Shown here: in pieces, positions 23,241 through 35,814 of the stretch
How positions within the stretch are numbered: the stretch's first letter is position 1
Layout: each line of letters begins with the position of its first letter
Translations under genes and position numbers: made by a program
The notes under the pieces: generated by a model
What the model was told of the DNA's origin: nothing
Seen by the model: only the letters and a program-made list of their open reading frames with translations
Database searches by the model: none
NCBI GenBank assembly: GCA_008638375.1
Contig: CM018048.1
Span: 52,796,347 to 52,860,346 of the forward strand
Direction: 5' to 3'
Source of the DNA: Nyssa sinensis
Lineage: Eukaryota > Streptophyta > Magnoliopsida > Cornales > Nyssaceae
DNA length: 64,000 nucleotides

Positions 23241-26135
23241 TGCCTTTATGGGTTCTCCACACGATGGAGGAATTTTCATGTCCTTGCAAAGACCTAAGGG
23301 GGTACTTTTCTAGCATTTGACTGCTTTTGTGACATTCCTTGTGCTTTATCTAAAACATATTGCTGTTGATTATGAACACTCTTCAGCGCAAGGAGAGTCA
23401 CTACTATTTCTTAGGCAAATGTGAAATCAAGCAGCCAAGTAAAGAACATTCACTTAATCAAGTCATAAAAGCAAACCCATCTCTTTGTTTATAAGACAGT
23501 GTTTTATAGTCTAAATTCACGTGTTCAAATGAACAAGAATTATTAGTTATTATCACATCAATTATTTTTTAAATAAAACTATAACTCTCATCATTCGGTC
23601 ACAAAATTTAGACAATAAATCATTATCCCTGTTTGTATACTCTTTCGAGTCTCGTAAGGGTAAAAACAAGAAACACACACAGAGTCCAAAACAAATTAAA
23701 ACACTTTTATCTTGCTTGGCAAGGCATGGACCACAATCTTCCAAATTCTAAGTAGTGGAGAGACAGAAGGAATAAACAACTATTTGCTGCAAAGGAAGAC
23801 CAAGGTGCGCGAATCATATGATAAAGTCTTGAAAAGAACGTTTACACGAATTATTCCAACAAAACTTTTTCAAGGTTCAGTCAACCATAAGCCATCTCTG
23901 TGTCTGCTGTTAACTGTTAAGCAAATGCTAAACTATCCCATTAATTTGTAAGTTTAAATCTATTAAACTTAGATGAAATAGAACTGGAAAAGCATTTGTT
24001 TAACTTCATCTTTACTCAAAACCTATTTCTAGGATTTTGGTATGACTAGGTAGTGCTAAGAGCGGATTTAGTAAAACAAATTAAATTGTGCATATGTGTT
24101 ACAGATAGTGGCTAATATTTCTATAATATGTGAAACTAATATATATAGGTCTTATGAGTGCAGATTTAGGTTAGGGGTAGGTTCGTCACCGCAGGATAGT
24201 AAGGGTATATTTGCGGAATGTTTCAATGTATTGTATTAGGATTTTAACTGTGAGATAATATAAATAGGTTAATCATATTTTTTAAATGGTGAAAAACTTA
24301 GCGACTCGCTCCCATATACGTAGGTACATTCTCGAATCAAGCAAATTCTCTCATGTCATTTTTCTTTGAGGCTCCATTTGATTAGAAAGAAAAATATACT
24401 TAAAAAGTGAAAGTGTTAGAAAGTAGAGTAAAGTATAGTAAAAGAAAAGAAAAAGAAATTGTTTTATTTTTTATGCACTGGTTTGATTATAGATGAAAAA
24501 TTATTAAGAACATTCTAAAACAAGTTAATTTACCTATATTACCTTTATTTATATACTTTTAAATTTATAGGACGTATATATACTAAAATTTAAACAATAT
24601 TATCTTTTATATATATAAACTTATTTCATTGTAGCATAAGAGGATGAGAGGAGATGTAAGGAGGGGTTCGAGACGTAATGTTTTGAACTCCATCTCAAAA
24701 ACTTTATCTATATCTAAAGAATATATAATATATCATAATTAATTTGCATACAAGAAAAAGAATGGGCATAACGATTAGGCTATTTCTTTTACGAGAAAAA
24801 TAATTTTTCTTGTGTTTCATTTTGCGAGAAACAAGACGACATTCTTTTAAAAAAATTATTTACAACATATATTATTTTTCTATTTCTTACTAACTAAACT
24901 CATAAAAAATTTAATACCAAAGTTGCATAAAATCACAGTTATCTTAACCGAATGAAAACTTGTGAATAACTATGACCATTACATAGTTGATGATGGGTTC
25001 AATCCCAATTTATATATTAATTTAAAAAAAAACCCCGAAGAACAAAAGCAGCTAGGTATTAAATAACTGTCTATCAAGATTCTTTTCCAAAGAGAAACGT
25101 TTCAAATTCTTTGGGTATTCCTCTTTTTCATGATTATTTTTTTGCCTTTAATCAAAAGTTTCATGATCATAGTGACATGTATAGACTTTCTCCTGTCTGC
25201 TATGTGGACAGTTTTTAAAAATAAATTAGGTCCACTTAATAGTGATCTAGACCACCCGTGCACATGTTTATGATATGATTATCTATTTAATAATCGTTAA
25301 ACAGATCACTAAAAAAGTATATATGTAGAAGAACATGAAATTTTCGATGAAGCAAGAAGTACCCTTTTTCTTGGACTAAACAAAACAACTTTTTTCAATC
25401 TCTGTTTAGTGTTTTTCATCTTCTATTTCCTGCAATAATAAAATTTTCTTTGGTATCTTTTGAATAAATTTACAGACCAATCATCTCATAAGTATATAGC
25501 AGTGCAATGATAGGGTATTGAAGTTGTCTTTATTGTTATTATTAATAATTCTTCTCATATTGTTCTGGTCAAAAGTGAGTATTTGGAATCATTGTTAGTT
25601 GGGATGTTGATGATCAATTTTAATAAGCATTCTTTTGTTTCTGCTCTCCCCATTAAGTGAGTTGGCTCTCTCTTTCACACACACACACACACACACACTT
25701 GTACACACATATATGAACACAGTTTTATGATAAAAAGTAGATAGTTAGCAAATTGCAACTAGTAATTAAGCTGTTCATGAATGATGGAGTCTGCAAGAAA
25801 AGAGAATAAGTAGCTGCGAATGGACGAGATTCGGTCTTTATATATCTTTTCGCAACTGTCATCAAATGCTTATGGTTTCTTTTTGGGCTTCAGTGGCATT
25901 TGTATTTTGAGTGTTCTATCATAGGTGTCATTCTAAGCTTGAAAACTAGGGTCTTTCTGGGGTTCTTTCAATCAGAAAATGGTTAATAAAGCTTTTAAAT
26001 ATAAAGAACCCAGTCAAATTATGTTAATTGTTGATTGAAGATGCTAAGCTTGATGATGAGGGTTATGACTAGAGATATTATTAATTAGTAAGATTTGAAC
26101 TTTACAATGAAAGCATCTCTTTATATTTCTAAATA

Positions 26136-26139
<4 letters not shown>

Positions 26140-26174
<35 letters not shown>
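26140..26174. repeat. (TA)n microsatellite
   Basis: Uninterrupted TA alternation of about 35 bp. The Ile/Tyr-rich open frames that cross it on the minus strand are artefacts of the repeat. Confidence 0.9.
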
Positions 26175-26177
<3 letters not shown>

Positions 26178-28564
26178 CATGAATATATGCCAATATTCCA
26201 CCCTTGTCTGGGAAAAAGAAATATGTTTCAATGGTTCTGAAATCTGCGCTGCTGGGTTCCAAATTAAATCTTCAATACGTGATACAAGAAAAAGAAGTAT
26301 GTTACAACAGCCGGGTTCCAAATCTTTAATATGTCTGTCATTTCTATATTCCATTTGAAGTGATCACATTTTGCAGATATGGGATTCTTTGCTGTGCAAT
26401 TAAATATTCCATTCCTGGAAGGAAAATGATTACAGGCTGTGATAATTCAATGACATGAACATCGCTAACTATTCGAATTGCTTGAATTTCCTAATCTGAA
26501 TTAGTTCATACTTTGTCCATTAATTGACTTTATAATTAAAAAAGAAAAAGAAAAAAGACATCACATAGAAATCTAGGCATTACTTGGTAAGCATCTTGGA
26601 ATTAATTTCTTTTTCTTTTTACTTTCTTGCTGTTGAATGTTACAAAACAAAAACTGCATTGATTTTTGCTCTTATAAGCATTGAACTATAGAAACACAGA
26701 ACCTTAAAGCTTAGCTATGCATGTTTACTCTCAAGAAGATTAGGATGGGGTAAATTTGACTTATAAAATGTTGATTGCTTGGACAGCCTTTCAAGTGAGG
26801 ATTTCTAATCAACTGCTTTCAATGGCCATGGCAGCATGCAACTAATTATCTCTGGTGATATTATTTCCCAAATGATTCTACATAGTAGTTGGAAAGACCA
26901 TGGCTTCTTAGCTAAGGGCTTGTGCTACCCTCTCTCAATTGATGCTTCATTTTGACCATAAATTGACTTGACAACACCAAAAAAAAGGGTTGAAAAAAGA
27001 ATTATATATGAACTATCCTCTAGGTTCTATCCTTGGAATTTCCTTGACTGATCTTTGATTGGTAAATGAAGAAAGTCCCACAGTCTCTGTCTGTCACTTC
27101 AAGAATTGGAAAACAATTTTGTTTTCTGTTCTTAACTTTCTTTTCCTGATTTGGGTAGAAAGTCTGTCCACTCATCTGAGAAAAAACTGGTTCAACTAAG
27201 AGAAACTAGACATGCTTGATTACTGTTCAACAAGATGCAAAACATAATAATGACTAAGAAACCAATTAGACCATCTCCTTAGTGCTGCATAATTTTGTTT
27301 CAAAGTGAGGCTTGGGATTTCCTTTGCCTTAATTGATTGCTGCACATGACCAATTCAAAGGACAAGTGTACCTAATTTTGTTTACTCTGATGTGGCAAAG
27401 GTATTTTTAAAATAATAGATATATTTTATTTTTATGTCTAGCTTTTAAAGAAAGAGTTATGATAATTCATAACAACATGTGAACAAATTTGACAGTGGTT
27501 GTGGAAATTAGGTTGAAGCTGATTATTTTGTTTACGGTAAATGACTTCGACTTCTTCTATTTTTACAGATAAATTATACATACTTTCCTTCCAGTTCATT
27601 TTTATATTCTTCAAAATGATGAAAGTGATCCTTTTTATTTTATTTTATTGCATTTGTTTTCAATTTTGACCATTTTTTTAAATTTTTATTTATTTTCAAA
27701 TAAACATTAATTAAAACATTCTCGATCAAAAATAAAAATATTAGATATTTAATTTAATTTAATTTTAATATAAAATAAAAAAACTTATTTAAAAAGAGTT
27801 AGAAAAATTTAGGCAAAATTGAAAAAAAAATGTTAAAAAAACATGAAAGGGTATTTTTGTCATTTGAAAAAAATGGACCGGAGGAGAGATATATGTAATT
27901 TGTCAATAAAAATAGGAAGAGAACGATTTAATTTTAAAAACTTGAAATAAATTTTTTGTAATTGTCAGAAATTTTAAAAAAGATCAATATAATTTATCTT
28001 TTTATTTTAGTCAAATGCAACTTGCATGTAAGATCACATTGAACTTGGAAGAAATTTGTAACATCAGAAGTAACTCATAATGTGAGTACATGGTACAAAG
28101 TACATTTCTTTCAAATTTGGAACCCTTTTACAAAACAAAATTGTGCTTCAAAGATATAGATGTGGAGTCATGCAAATAAAGTGTATGGCTTTCCGACTCT
28201 CATTTATCCTTCCACTTAGTAAAGGTAAAACCAGGATGTGGTTTAGCTTAATTGTGTAAACTATACAAGCAAGTAGTTCAAATACAAACAGCCCTTCAAC
28301 TTCCATGGCAGTGACAGTACCCTGTTTCCTTAATGCTTTTCATGCCTTCAATTTGTTTTTTAAAATCAAGAAAATTACTTTTACAGTGGCACCCAAACCA
28401 AGCTTTAGTGAAGGTTATACCAGAATCCTGCATAGTGAAAGCACAGTATTAAAGTTTCACTAACTGAAGCCGATATAAAGAAGGCAATGAGTTGTGATTC
28501 CCTAGCTAAATGCTTTTGTCCTATGTAAGTACATTCAAATGCCTCCTAAAATGTCATCGTGGCC

Positions 28565-28769
28565 GGTGCCAAATCTAGACTATGAACTTAGGGATATGAA
28601 AATTCAAAAATTAGAATTTAAGGAGATTTTTTATGAATATATAAAGTTTAGGGGGGGCAAATTCTAGATTTTTTTTATTATAAGATTTTCATTAAAATTA
28701 AGGGTAAAAGTAAAATTTTAAAAAATTTAAGGGCCATTGCCCCTAAGCTTGATGTCGCTTCGCCACTGA
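28565..28769. mobile_element. 205 bp hAT-like MITE with 8 bp target-site duplication
   Basis: Flanked by tcgtggcc (28557-28564) and ttgtggcc (28770-28777), 7 of 8 matching. The ends are imperfect inverted repeats: the right end inverted reads tcagtggcgaagc...cttagggg, the left end ggtgccaaatctag...acttaggg. Length, 8 bp duplication and GTGGC-type end suggest the hAT superfamily. No coding capacity. Confidence 0.55.
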
Positions 28770-29353
28770 TTGTGGCCCTGTGGTCTGCAGCTGCTTCTTT
28801 GGATGGCGTCTGGAGCAAGCAATTGGGTTAGATTGGACTTTGAAGCATTGGCCATGGGCTAGCTTTTACATTAGATTTACAGCTTTAATGAAGTAACTAC
28901 CTAAGTTCTTGCATTCTCAACAAAATCATACTATTCAATTAAAGAAATCAAGGGTTATTTAGTAGATTGATGAGAATCTTCAGTCCAACTGTTATGAATA
29001 TTTTGAATGACCCCAATTAACTGGTCTGTTATTTATATATGAGCCACCAAACCGTATTCTCTCTAAACCACACACGAAAGTTTAAGTAAAGTAACAGTTG
29101 TGGGATCCAGGTCCCATTTGAAATGGTAAAACTTCTTTCTTTCTATAAATGCGGTTCAAATTCAAAGATTGAGTACATACATACACAGACATTTAGGTAT
29201 AATCCCTCCCCCCCACCAAAAATAAAAAAAAATTGAAAGAAAGAAAAAAAAGAAAGTAAAGCAGCACTTGTGATGACGATAAATCTTACCTAAGAGCAAC
29301 TCCAATAGGAAGAGTCATTTAGATAGTCAAAATGCTCATTTGTGTCTTGTTAT

Positions 29354-30118
29354 TATGATTTTAAATAACGGTCATTACGTTATGTATCGATTTTTTAATA
29401 CTCTGACATCGATATTAGCTGATTTATCAGTGTGATTAAAATTTATAGCTATATCGGCCGTTACTAGCCGTTATCGGACCATTATGGCCGTTATAAGACT
29501 ATTACAGCTGTTTTAAGATTGTTTTTTTTTTTTTCCAAAAATATAATTTTCTTTTAATTTATAATTTATACATTTTATTGGAGAATTCTTAATTTTTATT
29601 TTTATAAGATTTATATATAAGAGGGATACTTAATAAAATAATAATAAAAAAATGAAATAAGTTATCAAAATATTAGAGTCAATACGATCTCAAAAAGGCC
29701 TTTTGGCCTCAAATTTTTTTTTTTAAATTTATTCCATAACTAATCATACTATATTAATTTTTATGCTTATAATTATTATTTTTTTTTATTACTTGTTATA
29801 ATGTTATTCAAATTAAATGATATTTCTCATTAGTTTAACTTTAAAAAATCTATATAAAATAATAAAATATATTCTTAAGTATAATTTATAAGAAAAATAT
29901 TTTTTAAGTATTAGAAAACTGAAAAATAATACTAAAAAATATATTAAAATAAGATAATTGTAGTAAATATATGCATATAAATGATTTTTAAGAGATTTGC
30001 TAGTATTTAAAAAAAATTTACGTATGCGATTTCCGATTCCCGTTACGGGTCACCAAATACTCCAAATACTGTTACACCATGATAGAAGCGTATTCCGCAA
30101 CCGTGATTTAAAACCCTA
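29354..30118. mobile_element. 765 bp hAT-like non-autonomous element
   Basis: Terminal inverted repeats of about 20 bp: the left end reads tatgattttaaataacggtc and the right end inverted reads tagggttttaaatcacggtt (about 16 of 20 identical). Flanks are cttgttat (29346-29353) and cttgttac (30119-30126), a 7/8 match fitting an 8 bp duplication. Subterminal sequence is rich in ggccgttat motifs, a pattern common in plant elements of this sort. No transposase remains. Confidence 0.6.
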
Positions 30119-30862
30119 CTTGTTACAGTGTTTTGGCAAATTGTGGCACAAAAAAAATGCACTAATTATTATACAACTTTTACGCATATAAAATGCATTT
30201 GAACATGAATATATTTTTATATGTTAAAGTTGGCCACTGAACCGTACTCAAATCACATTATTCACATATAATAAAAGGGAAATCTGGGAGATTATTGGCA
30301 TTCCTATTTGTTTTTATTAAAGTAATGGCTTTAAGTTAAAAAAAAAAAAAAATTCATCAATTATATCAAAGATTATAACTTTTAGACCCAAGATTTAAGC
30401 AAGTACCTTCAAATTTATGAGCTTCTTTTACTTAATCTAAGCGAAAAATGACATTTTGTTAGTGCTAGAAATCCGATGAATTCTCAAAATGTCTATTGGA
30501 TATTTCTCAATGTCTTAACTATTTACGGAATGTGAGTAATAAATGATTAATCATCTACTTTCGAAAGAAATCGAAAAATTTCTTGAGAATCTTACTAGAT
30601 TCATTCATTCTATTAAAAGAAGTGAAAAAAAGGAGAGACAAAAATCGTGTTTTATATTATTATTGATGTGACTCGTAATAGTAAATTTCATCACTTGTTA
30701 TGACATTATAAAAAAGAAACATATTATGCATCGATGTAATATCATGTAATATTTTTGAGTCTGATATAATATAATTTTCAAAAGCATCACGTGATGTTAC
30801 TTTATATTGGAAATACAAATAGGAATATGTAATGTTATTAAAGAAAAACACTAATTGACTTT

Positions 30863-31115
30863 AAATCAAGTTGGAATAACTTCATCTTATTAGGTATATG
30901 TCACAATCTTAATTTACTATGTATACAGTTATGTGATTATTATATAAATATTTAATTTTAAATGAAATAAAAATATACATGTTTATTGAAATCAAGTAAG
31001 AAGATCTTCCTCTTATCAGGTATGTATCAACATTTTAATCAACTACGTATATAATTATATAATTATCAGTGTAAATATTTAATTTTAAAAAAATAAAAAA
31101 TACATATACATTATA
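30863..31115. repeat. 126 bp tandem duplication
   Basis: The unit starting aaatcaag at 30863 recurs at 30989. Both copies include aggtatatgt / aggtatgtat, taaatatttaattttaaa and a tail of aaatacat. Identity is moderate. Confidence 0.7.
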
Positions 31116-32459
31116 TATGAAAAAACTTCTCCAACTTAAAACTAAGTATGTTTCATAGAATCGATGGTTGCTTTTTTCTTTTTGGTGCGAATTGATGGTT
31201 TCTTTGCTATTTGCTTTTAAGTGGGAATTGATGATTTCTTTACTTTTTTCTTTTTGGTGCTTAGACTATTCAAAGCAAAAATTAATGGTACGTTCCAAAA
31301 CCAAGAATAAAACTTTTGGAATAAAACATTTGAGTTAGTTTATTTCTATTCTGTCATTAATTGGATTGATTTATTTGTCCTAGAGTTTATATTTGAGAGG
31401 TTGATGGGTAGGAATGAATGCACGAGAATAAGTGAATCTCTTCTAAAATTTTGATATTGCACTTTTTGTTCTTAATTTTATTAATTTTTTTTAGTAAAAT
31501 AGGACTTGACCCCTTAAAAATTTTAATATTCTATTTTTTACTTCTAATTTTATTAGAATATTTTAACAAAATAAGACTTAACCCTCTCATATGAATTTTT
31601 CTAAATTTTAATGTCTTCAATTTAGCTTTTCCTAATTAAAATTTTTGGATCCGCGACTGCTCATGAATTTAATAATTTAGTTGATTGATGGTTTGTAATT
31701 ATGTAATATTGATGAGTTGATGGTAATATTGTAATACCCATATCTTCTTTCAAAAAAAAAAAAAGATGTACACCGGTCGACTTAAGACTGTTTGAGGCAC
31801 AAAGCGATAATTATTAATGTGATTTTTTTTTTTTAACTTTTTGAGATATAAAAAGAATTAGTTTTTAATAAAAATGCAATTTAAAGATTAAATTTTTATT
31901 AACCTAGAACTTCTTCTTTGAATTATAATAAATACATAAAATTTGAGTAATTTTTTTTAAGATAGAATTGTGTTGGCTTAAGGCTTCTAATTTGAATTAA
32001 CTTATACCGACATAAAATTGAAATTTTTTTTTTACACTTCTAATTTGAATTAACCTAAAGACATTATAATTAGATTTCTATTCGGTCTTATCCTTTTAAT
32101 TTGGATTAACATTTAGAAAGTCATTGCATCTCTTATGCTTGAGTCAGCTTTGTATGTACAAGGCAAATCAAACATTACTATTGCAGAAACGATTGGTTGA
32201 GAATGGAGTTTTTATTTATCAATATACATATAGATATGCATCTGTCTACATTTGAAGGTAAAAGTTATCAAAACATCTGCTGCTTAATTACAATAACGCT
32301 GAGGTTAAATTAGACCTCAGCATTACATATCTCTTTTATTCAAATAACCCTTCTGGATTTCCTTTCTTTTTCTTTCTCAGATATGCTTTCATGCTAGTTA
32401 TGTGCTGCTCTCCTGGCCTAATCCATCCTAATAAAGCTCCCCCACAATAGCTTCAGTTA

Positions 32460-33694
32460 TCAATAGCCATAGTACTGAAACTGGGTTGGTGGCAAACTGT
32501 TGTATAATGGTCCTCCTCCCATTACTCCCTTGTCTTCTTGTTCATTATACCCATCAATCTGCAGGAAACATTACAATTCATGAGTCAGAAAAAAAAAAAA
32601 AAACCATTTTCAAATTTCTTTTTGGAGATGTTTTTGTCATACTCAAAGCAATTTACCTGTGTAACAGTTTTTTTTACTACTGTATTTTTTTTTTACTTCA
32701 GTTCGTGAAAAAGTGAAGTTTGAATTAATCTATGAATGAATATATTTGAACTAGATTTAAATAATATTATATATTTTAAAAATAATTAATTAAAAATACT
32801 GAATATGTTATATAGATCGAAACGAGTATCTCTAAAATGAGAGTTTGGAAAAAGTCATACAGTGCCATTTTTCTGCACGAGTGTTTAGACATAAAATGAA
32901 TTAAACAGGTATTTCCGAAACATGAAAACAAATATTTAAATTTAAAAATCTCAATTTAAATTTTGAAATAATTATTTTAAAAATATCATCACCCAACTAA
33001 ACATGCCTTATCTTAAATACTTAACCAAATTGAGTAATTTCAAAACAATTTTCCCCAAATGGGTAACTAAGAACTTCTAGTAAAACACTAAAACTCATCG
33101 GTGACACCATTTTCTTATCAGATATAGTCATTGAAGTGTGGGGTTTAGAGAATTACCCAAAGATCATCTTCGTCTTCATAGCGATTAAAAGTTGCAGCTT
33201 TAGGAAATGTCTCTGATTTCATCGTTGCGCGCGAATCTGCCACGTATCCTAGGTCGATTGTCGGCTAATGTCTTTCGGCATGCATACTGGTATGAACATA
33301 AGAACAAAATTACCAACCAACATTCATATTAATTATATACTTATTTTAATTCAAATAATTGGTTTAACTTTAATTAAACAATAAAAAAAATGGGTGTTTT
33401 TGATTATAGAATTACCTTAATTGTTTTGTTGAAATTTCTCAGGCTACGCTTTGCTCTGTATCTGTGAATCCTCTCTTTTCTCTCTTCGGCACTGTAACGT
33501 CCTACTTTGAAATTCGTTTCCTCAATGAATGCGCTATCTGTAGTTAATGGACTCGGCGACAACCTGTGGTTTGCTTTTATCTTCTGAACAACAAATAATA
33601 AACGTAGTTTGATTAAATATGACAAAGCCAAAGAAAAGCAAAGACAACAAAAAAAAAGGGTGAAGAAAGCTCAAAAAAGGATAAGAAGGATATA

Positions 33695-33734
<40 letters not shown>

Positions 33735-34308
33735 TAAGTCATGAAGGCTATATAGACGGTGAACTAACCTGTAAATCTCCGGTGCTGCAAACCCTTCTTA
33801 TTTGTCCAGTGGGGAAGGTGGTTTCAGGTGAGCTCATGATTTGGGGCTGAAAATTTGGGGACTCCATGAGACTATCGACGTGAGGTTGGAACAGGAAACT
33901 AGGTTTTCCATCAAAGGAGTTGCTGCTATAGCTCCTCTGCATCATCTTCAATGTATTCTGAGCATCATCGTAACTTTGAGGCCCAAAGGGTTGATAGTTA
34001 TAAGAAGAGTGAAAAGGCACCAGACATTCCTCTGTTTTCACCTCTGCAAATGGGTCTGCAGAATTTGAAGCATTTTGCAAATGGGTTGTTTGGAAGAGGG
34101 AGAGATTTTCCAGTTGGTGACTTGGGGGTGAAGAAGAGAGGAGGGCGGAGGCAATTTGCTCAAAAGAATTGGTTTCATCAACCTGGTCTTGCAAGGTTGG
34201 GTGGTGGTTATCTGGAAAATCTTGGAGGATATCAATGGGTGAATCGGTGAAGGGATAGAAGGAATCAGAGAAGAAAGAACCATCAAAAACAAAGAGATCA
34301 GAAGACAT
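32460..34308 (-). CDS. CCT-motif (CONSTANS/CO-like/TOC1) protein gene, four exons, frameshifted after the CCT domain
   Basis: Plant nuclear regulators with a C-terminal CCT domain bind DNA with NF-Y partners or other transcription factors. Exon 1 33769-34308 (180 codons, start MSSDLFVFDGSFF), exon 2 33416-33583 (56 codons), exon 3 33157-33286 (130 bp), exon 4 32460-32558 (33 codons with TGA), all with GT/AG sites. The CCT domain is split over exons 2 and 3: KVGRYSAEERKERIHRYRAK...FNKTIK then YACRKTLADNRPRIRGRFAR. No B-box is seen, so it belongs to the CCT-only (CMF) type. Exon 3 is one base out of register: the CCT frame reaches TAA at 33200-33202 after NDEIRDIS, while the acidic FNRYEDEDDLW stretch and exon 4 (IDGYNEQEDKGVMGGG...FQYYGY) are open in another frame. 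Straight reading gives about 264 residues; the unshifted family form would be about 311. Confidence 0.87.
33690..33732. repeat. (TA)n microsatellite in CCT gene intron 1
   Basis: About 43 bp of TA alternation inside the 185 bp intron 33584-33768, between the acceptor of exon 2 and the donor of exon 1; it makes up nearly a quarter of the intron. Confidence 0.9.
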
Positions 34309-34618
34309 CGAAACCAATTCAAAACCAAATATAAGAAGTTCTGTCGCTTCCTTCTGCTTTTATATATTTTCTTTTGCGTATTGCTTTGAAGCGGAGACAA
34401 AATGCTAGGCAACAACAAAGGAACCAGACAAGAAAGCGATTTCAACAGGGGAACAAGACAAGAAAGCCATTTCTCTCTCTACTCTCTCTCTCTCTCTCTC
34501 TAGAAGCAAGCTATATTAAACGGCCTCCTCTCAGAGCTCAAGAGACGCTCAAACACCACAACAACTGGAGATCAGTCCCCTTCAGCAATATAAAGAAAGC
34601 GACCTTTCATTAGTGCCC

Positions 34619-35150
34619 CTAAACTTTAACTTATTTGTTATAAATCCTTACAGTTGCTAATATTCGAAATAAATAATATTACGTGATACATGTATATTTA
34701 TTCAAAAAAAAATTTAAAAAATATGATTACTATAAAAATTATTGATCAATTAAATAATTTTTTAAAATATAATTAATATGATAACAATTAATAATAATTT
34801 TTTATTCAAATAAAAATATAAATAAACATGCATGACTATAAACACTGTACACCACTCGAAATAGGAAATTGACAACAAATATTGTTCTTATTTGATATCT
34901 ACCCCGACTGTCTTTGCACTTTGCCGTATTTGTTAAAAAGCCCCATAGTTGCTAATATTGTAAATTGGCAACAACTATTGTTCTTATTCAATATGTACAC
35001 CGACGGTCTTTGCACTTTACCTTATTTTTAAAAAGTCCCGTAGTTGCTAATATTCGAAATTGACAAAAAATATCGATGTACCCGCGGCTGTGACGGCTGT
35101 CTTTGCACTTTACCATATTTGTTAAAAGCCCCCCGTAGTTGCTAAGACTA
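34619..35150. repeat. Degenerate ~90 bp tandem repeat array (about four units, last partial)
   Basis: Units share ctttgcactttaccntattt, gttaaaaagcccc, gtagttgctaatattcgaaa and ttgacaacaaatattg. Heads occur at about 34619, 34913, 35005 and 35102. The first unit is interrupted by the insertion at 34672-34855. It occupies the divergent promoter region. Confidence 0.75.
34672..34855. mobile_element. 184 bp MITE-like insertion inside the tandem array
   Basis: Flanked by perfect 8 bp direct repeats tcgaaata at 34664-34671 and 34856-34863. The other array units show an uninterrupted version of the site (attcgaaattgac), giving an internal empty-site control. The ends are loosely inverted (atttattc-containing). 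AT-rich and non-coding; the 8 bp duplication suggests hAT. Confidence 0.55.
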
Positions 35151-35814
35151 AGCACAACTTCAAACGCAATTACTATTTTAGGGCTACTAAAAAAATTTAT
35201 ATGTAATTTTAAAGCAGTGTAATGGATATTCTTAAATTATAAATCTATTTTAATATTAATCATTAAAATAAAGTGTTATTTTAATATTTTTTATTAAAAA
35301 ATATTATTAAACTTAACGGTTATAATTTTTACAATAGTTTAATTTAAATTCTAATAATTAATTAAATTTAAAAAATTATTTAATTATAAAAATTAGTTAA
35401 ATAATAAAATCATTCTAAATTTATAGAATAATTTTCAGAATGATTTTTCAAATTTTTGATAAGTTTTTTTTTTAATAAATTTTTTATATTTATAAATTAT
35501 TTATAGAAATAGGACTATTAAAATTATAGTTATTATAACAATAAAAATAAAAATGACCCAAGGATCAAACAAACATCTCCTTTCACTTTCTTTTCTTAGA
35601 AGTTTGTAAAAATGACACTGGTGACATTTTGCAACCGCGTATATACCACCTCATTTGGAGTCAACCCGCGTTGGGGTTGCTCTGAAATTGAAAATTGACA
35701 ACCTTCGAGCGGATTTCTGGTAATAAAAGTCGAAAAACGTCATCGCCTTCTCCTTCCTCTATATCAGAAGGAGAGTGTTTTGATTGGAGGACTGCGACGC
35801 TGAATCGTACAGCA

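Larger units (their letters stand above)
21502..32459. other. 11 kb intergenic region, no gene recognised
   Basis: Between the XPB relic and the 3' end of the CCT gene. It contains decayed DNA-transposon-like elements (22245-22602, 22632-23016, 28565-28769, 29354-30118), a GA-based minisatellite (23140-23240), microsatellites (25677-25700, 26140-26174), a 126 bp tandem repeat (30863-31115) and otherwise AT-rich DNA. Reading frames here are short and lack codon structure or splice context. Confidence 0.6.
34309..35814. other. Divergent intergenic region between the CCT gene and the XYPPX gene
   Basis: About 1.5 kb separates the two divergent start codons. On the CCT side a CT-rich tract (34471-34501) is likely 5' leader sequence. 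The middle holds a degenerate tandem repeat (34619-35150) split by a 184 bp insertion. The side next to the plus-strand gene (35640-35814) is GC-richer, as expected for a leader. No clear TATA box could be assigned. Confidence 0.6.

Noticed and set aside
23131..23316. Repeated leader-like pattern considered as a CRISPR-like array
   Set aside because: Only three units, with GA microsatellite spacers and no unique spacers; a plant minisatellite.
26044..26354. Tyr/Ile-rich frames on the minus strand
   Set aside because: Produced by translation through a TA microsatellite.
33951..34250. 99-residue plus-strand and 135-residue minus-strand frames
   Set aside because: Overlap exon 1 of the CCT gene in other frames; exon 1 with conserved start and splice donor explains the region.
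34471..34501. CT repeat considered as a regulatory element shared by both divergent genes
   Set aside because: CT-rich tracts are common in plant 5' leaders; its position fits the CCT gene leader only, and no factor-specific site is visible.
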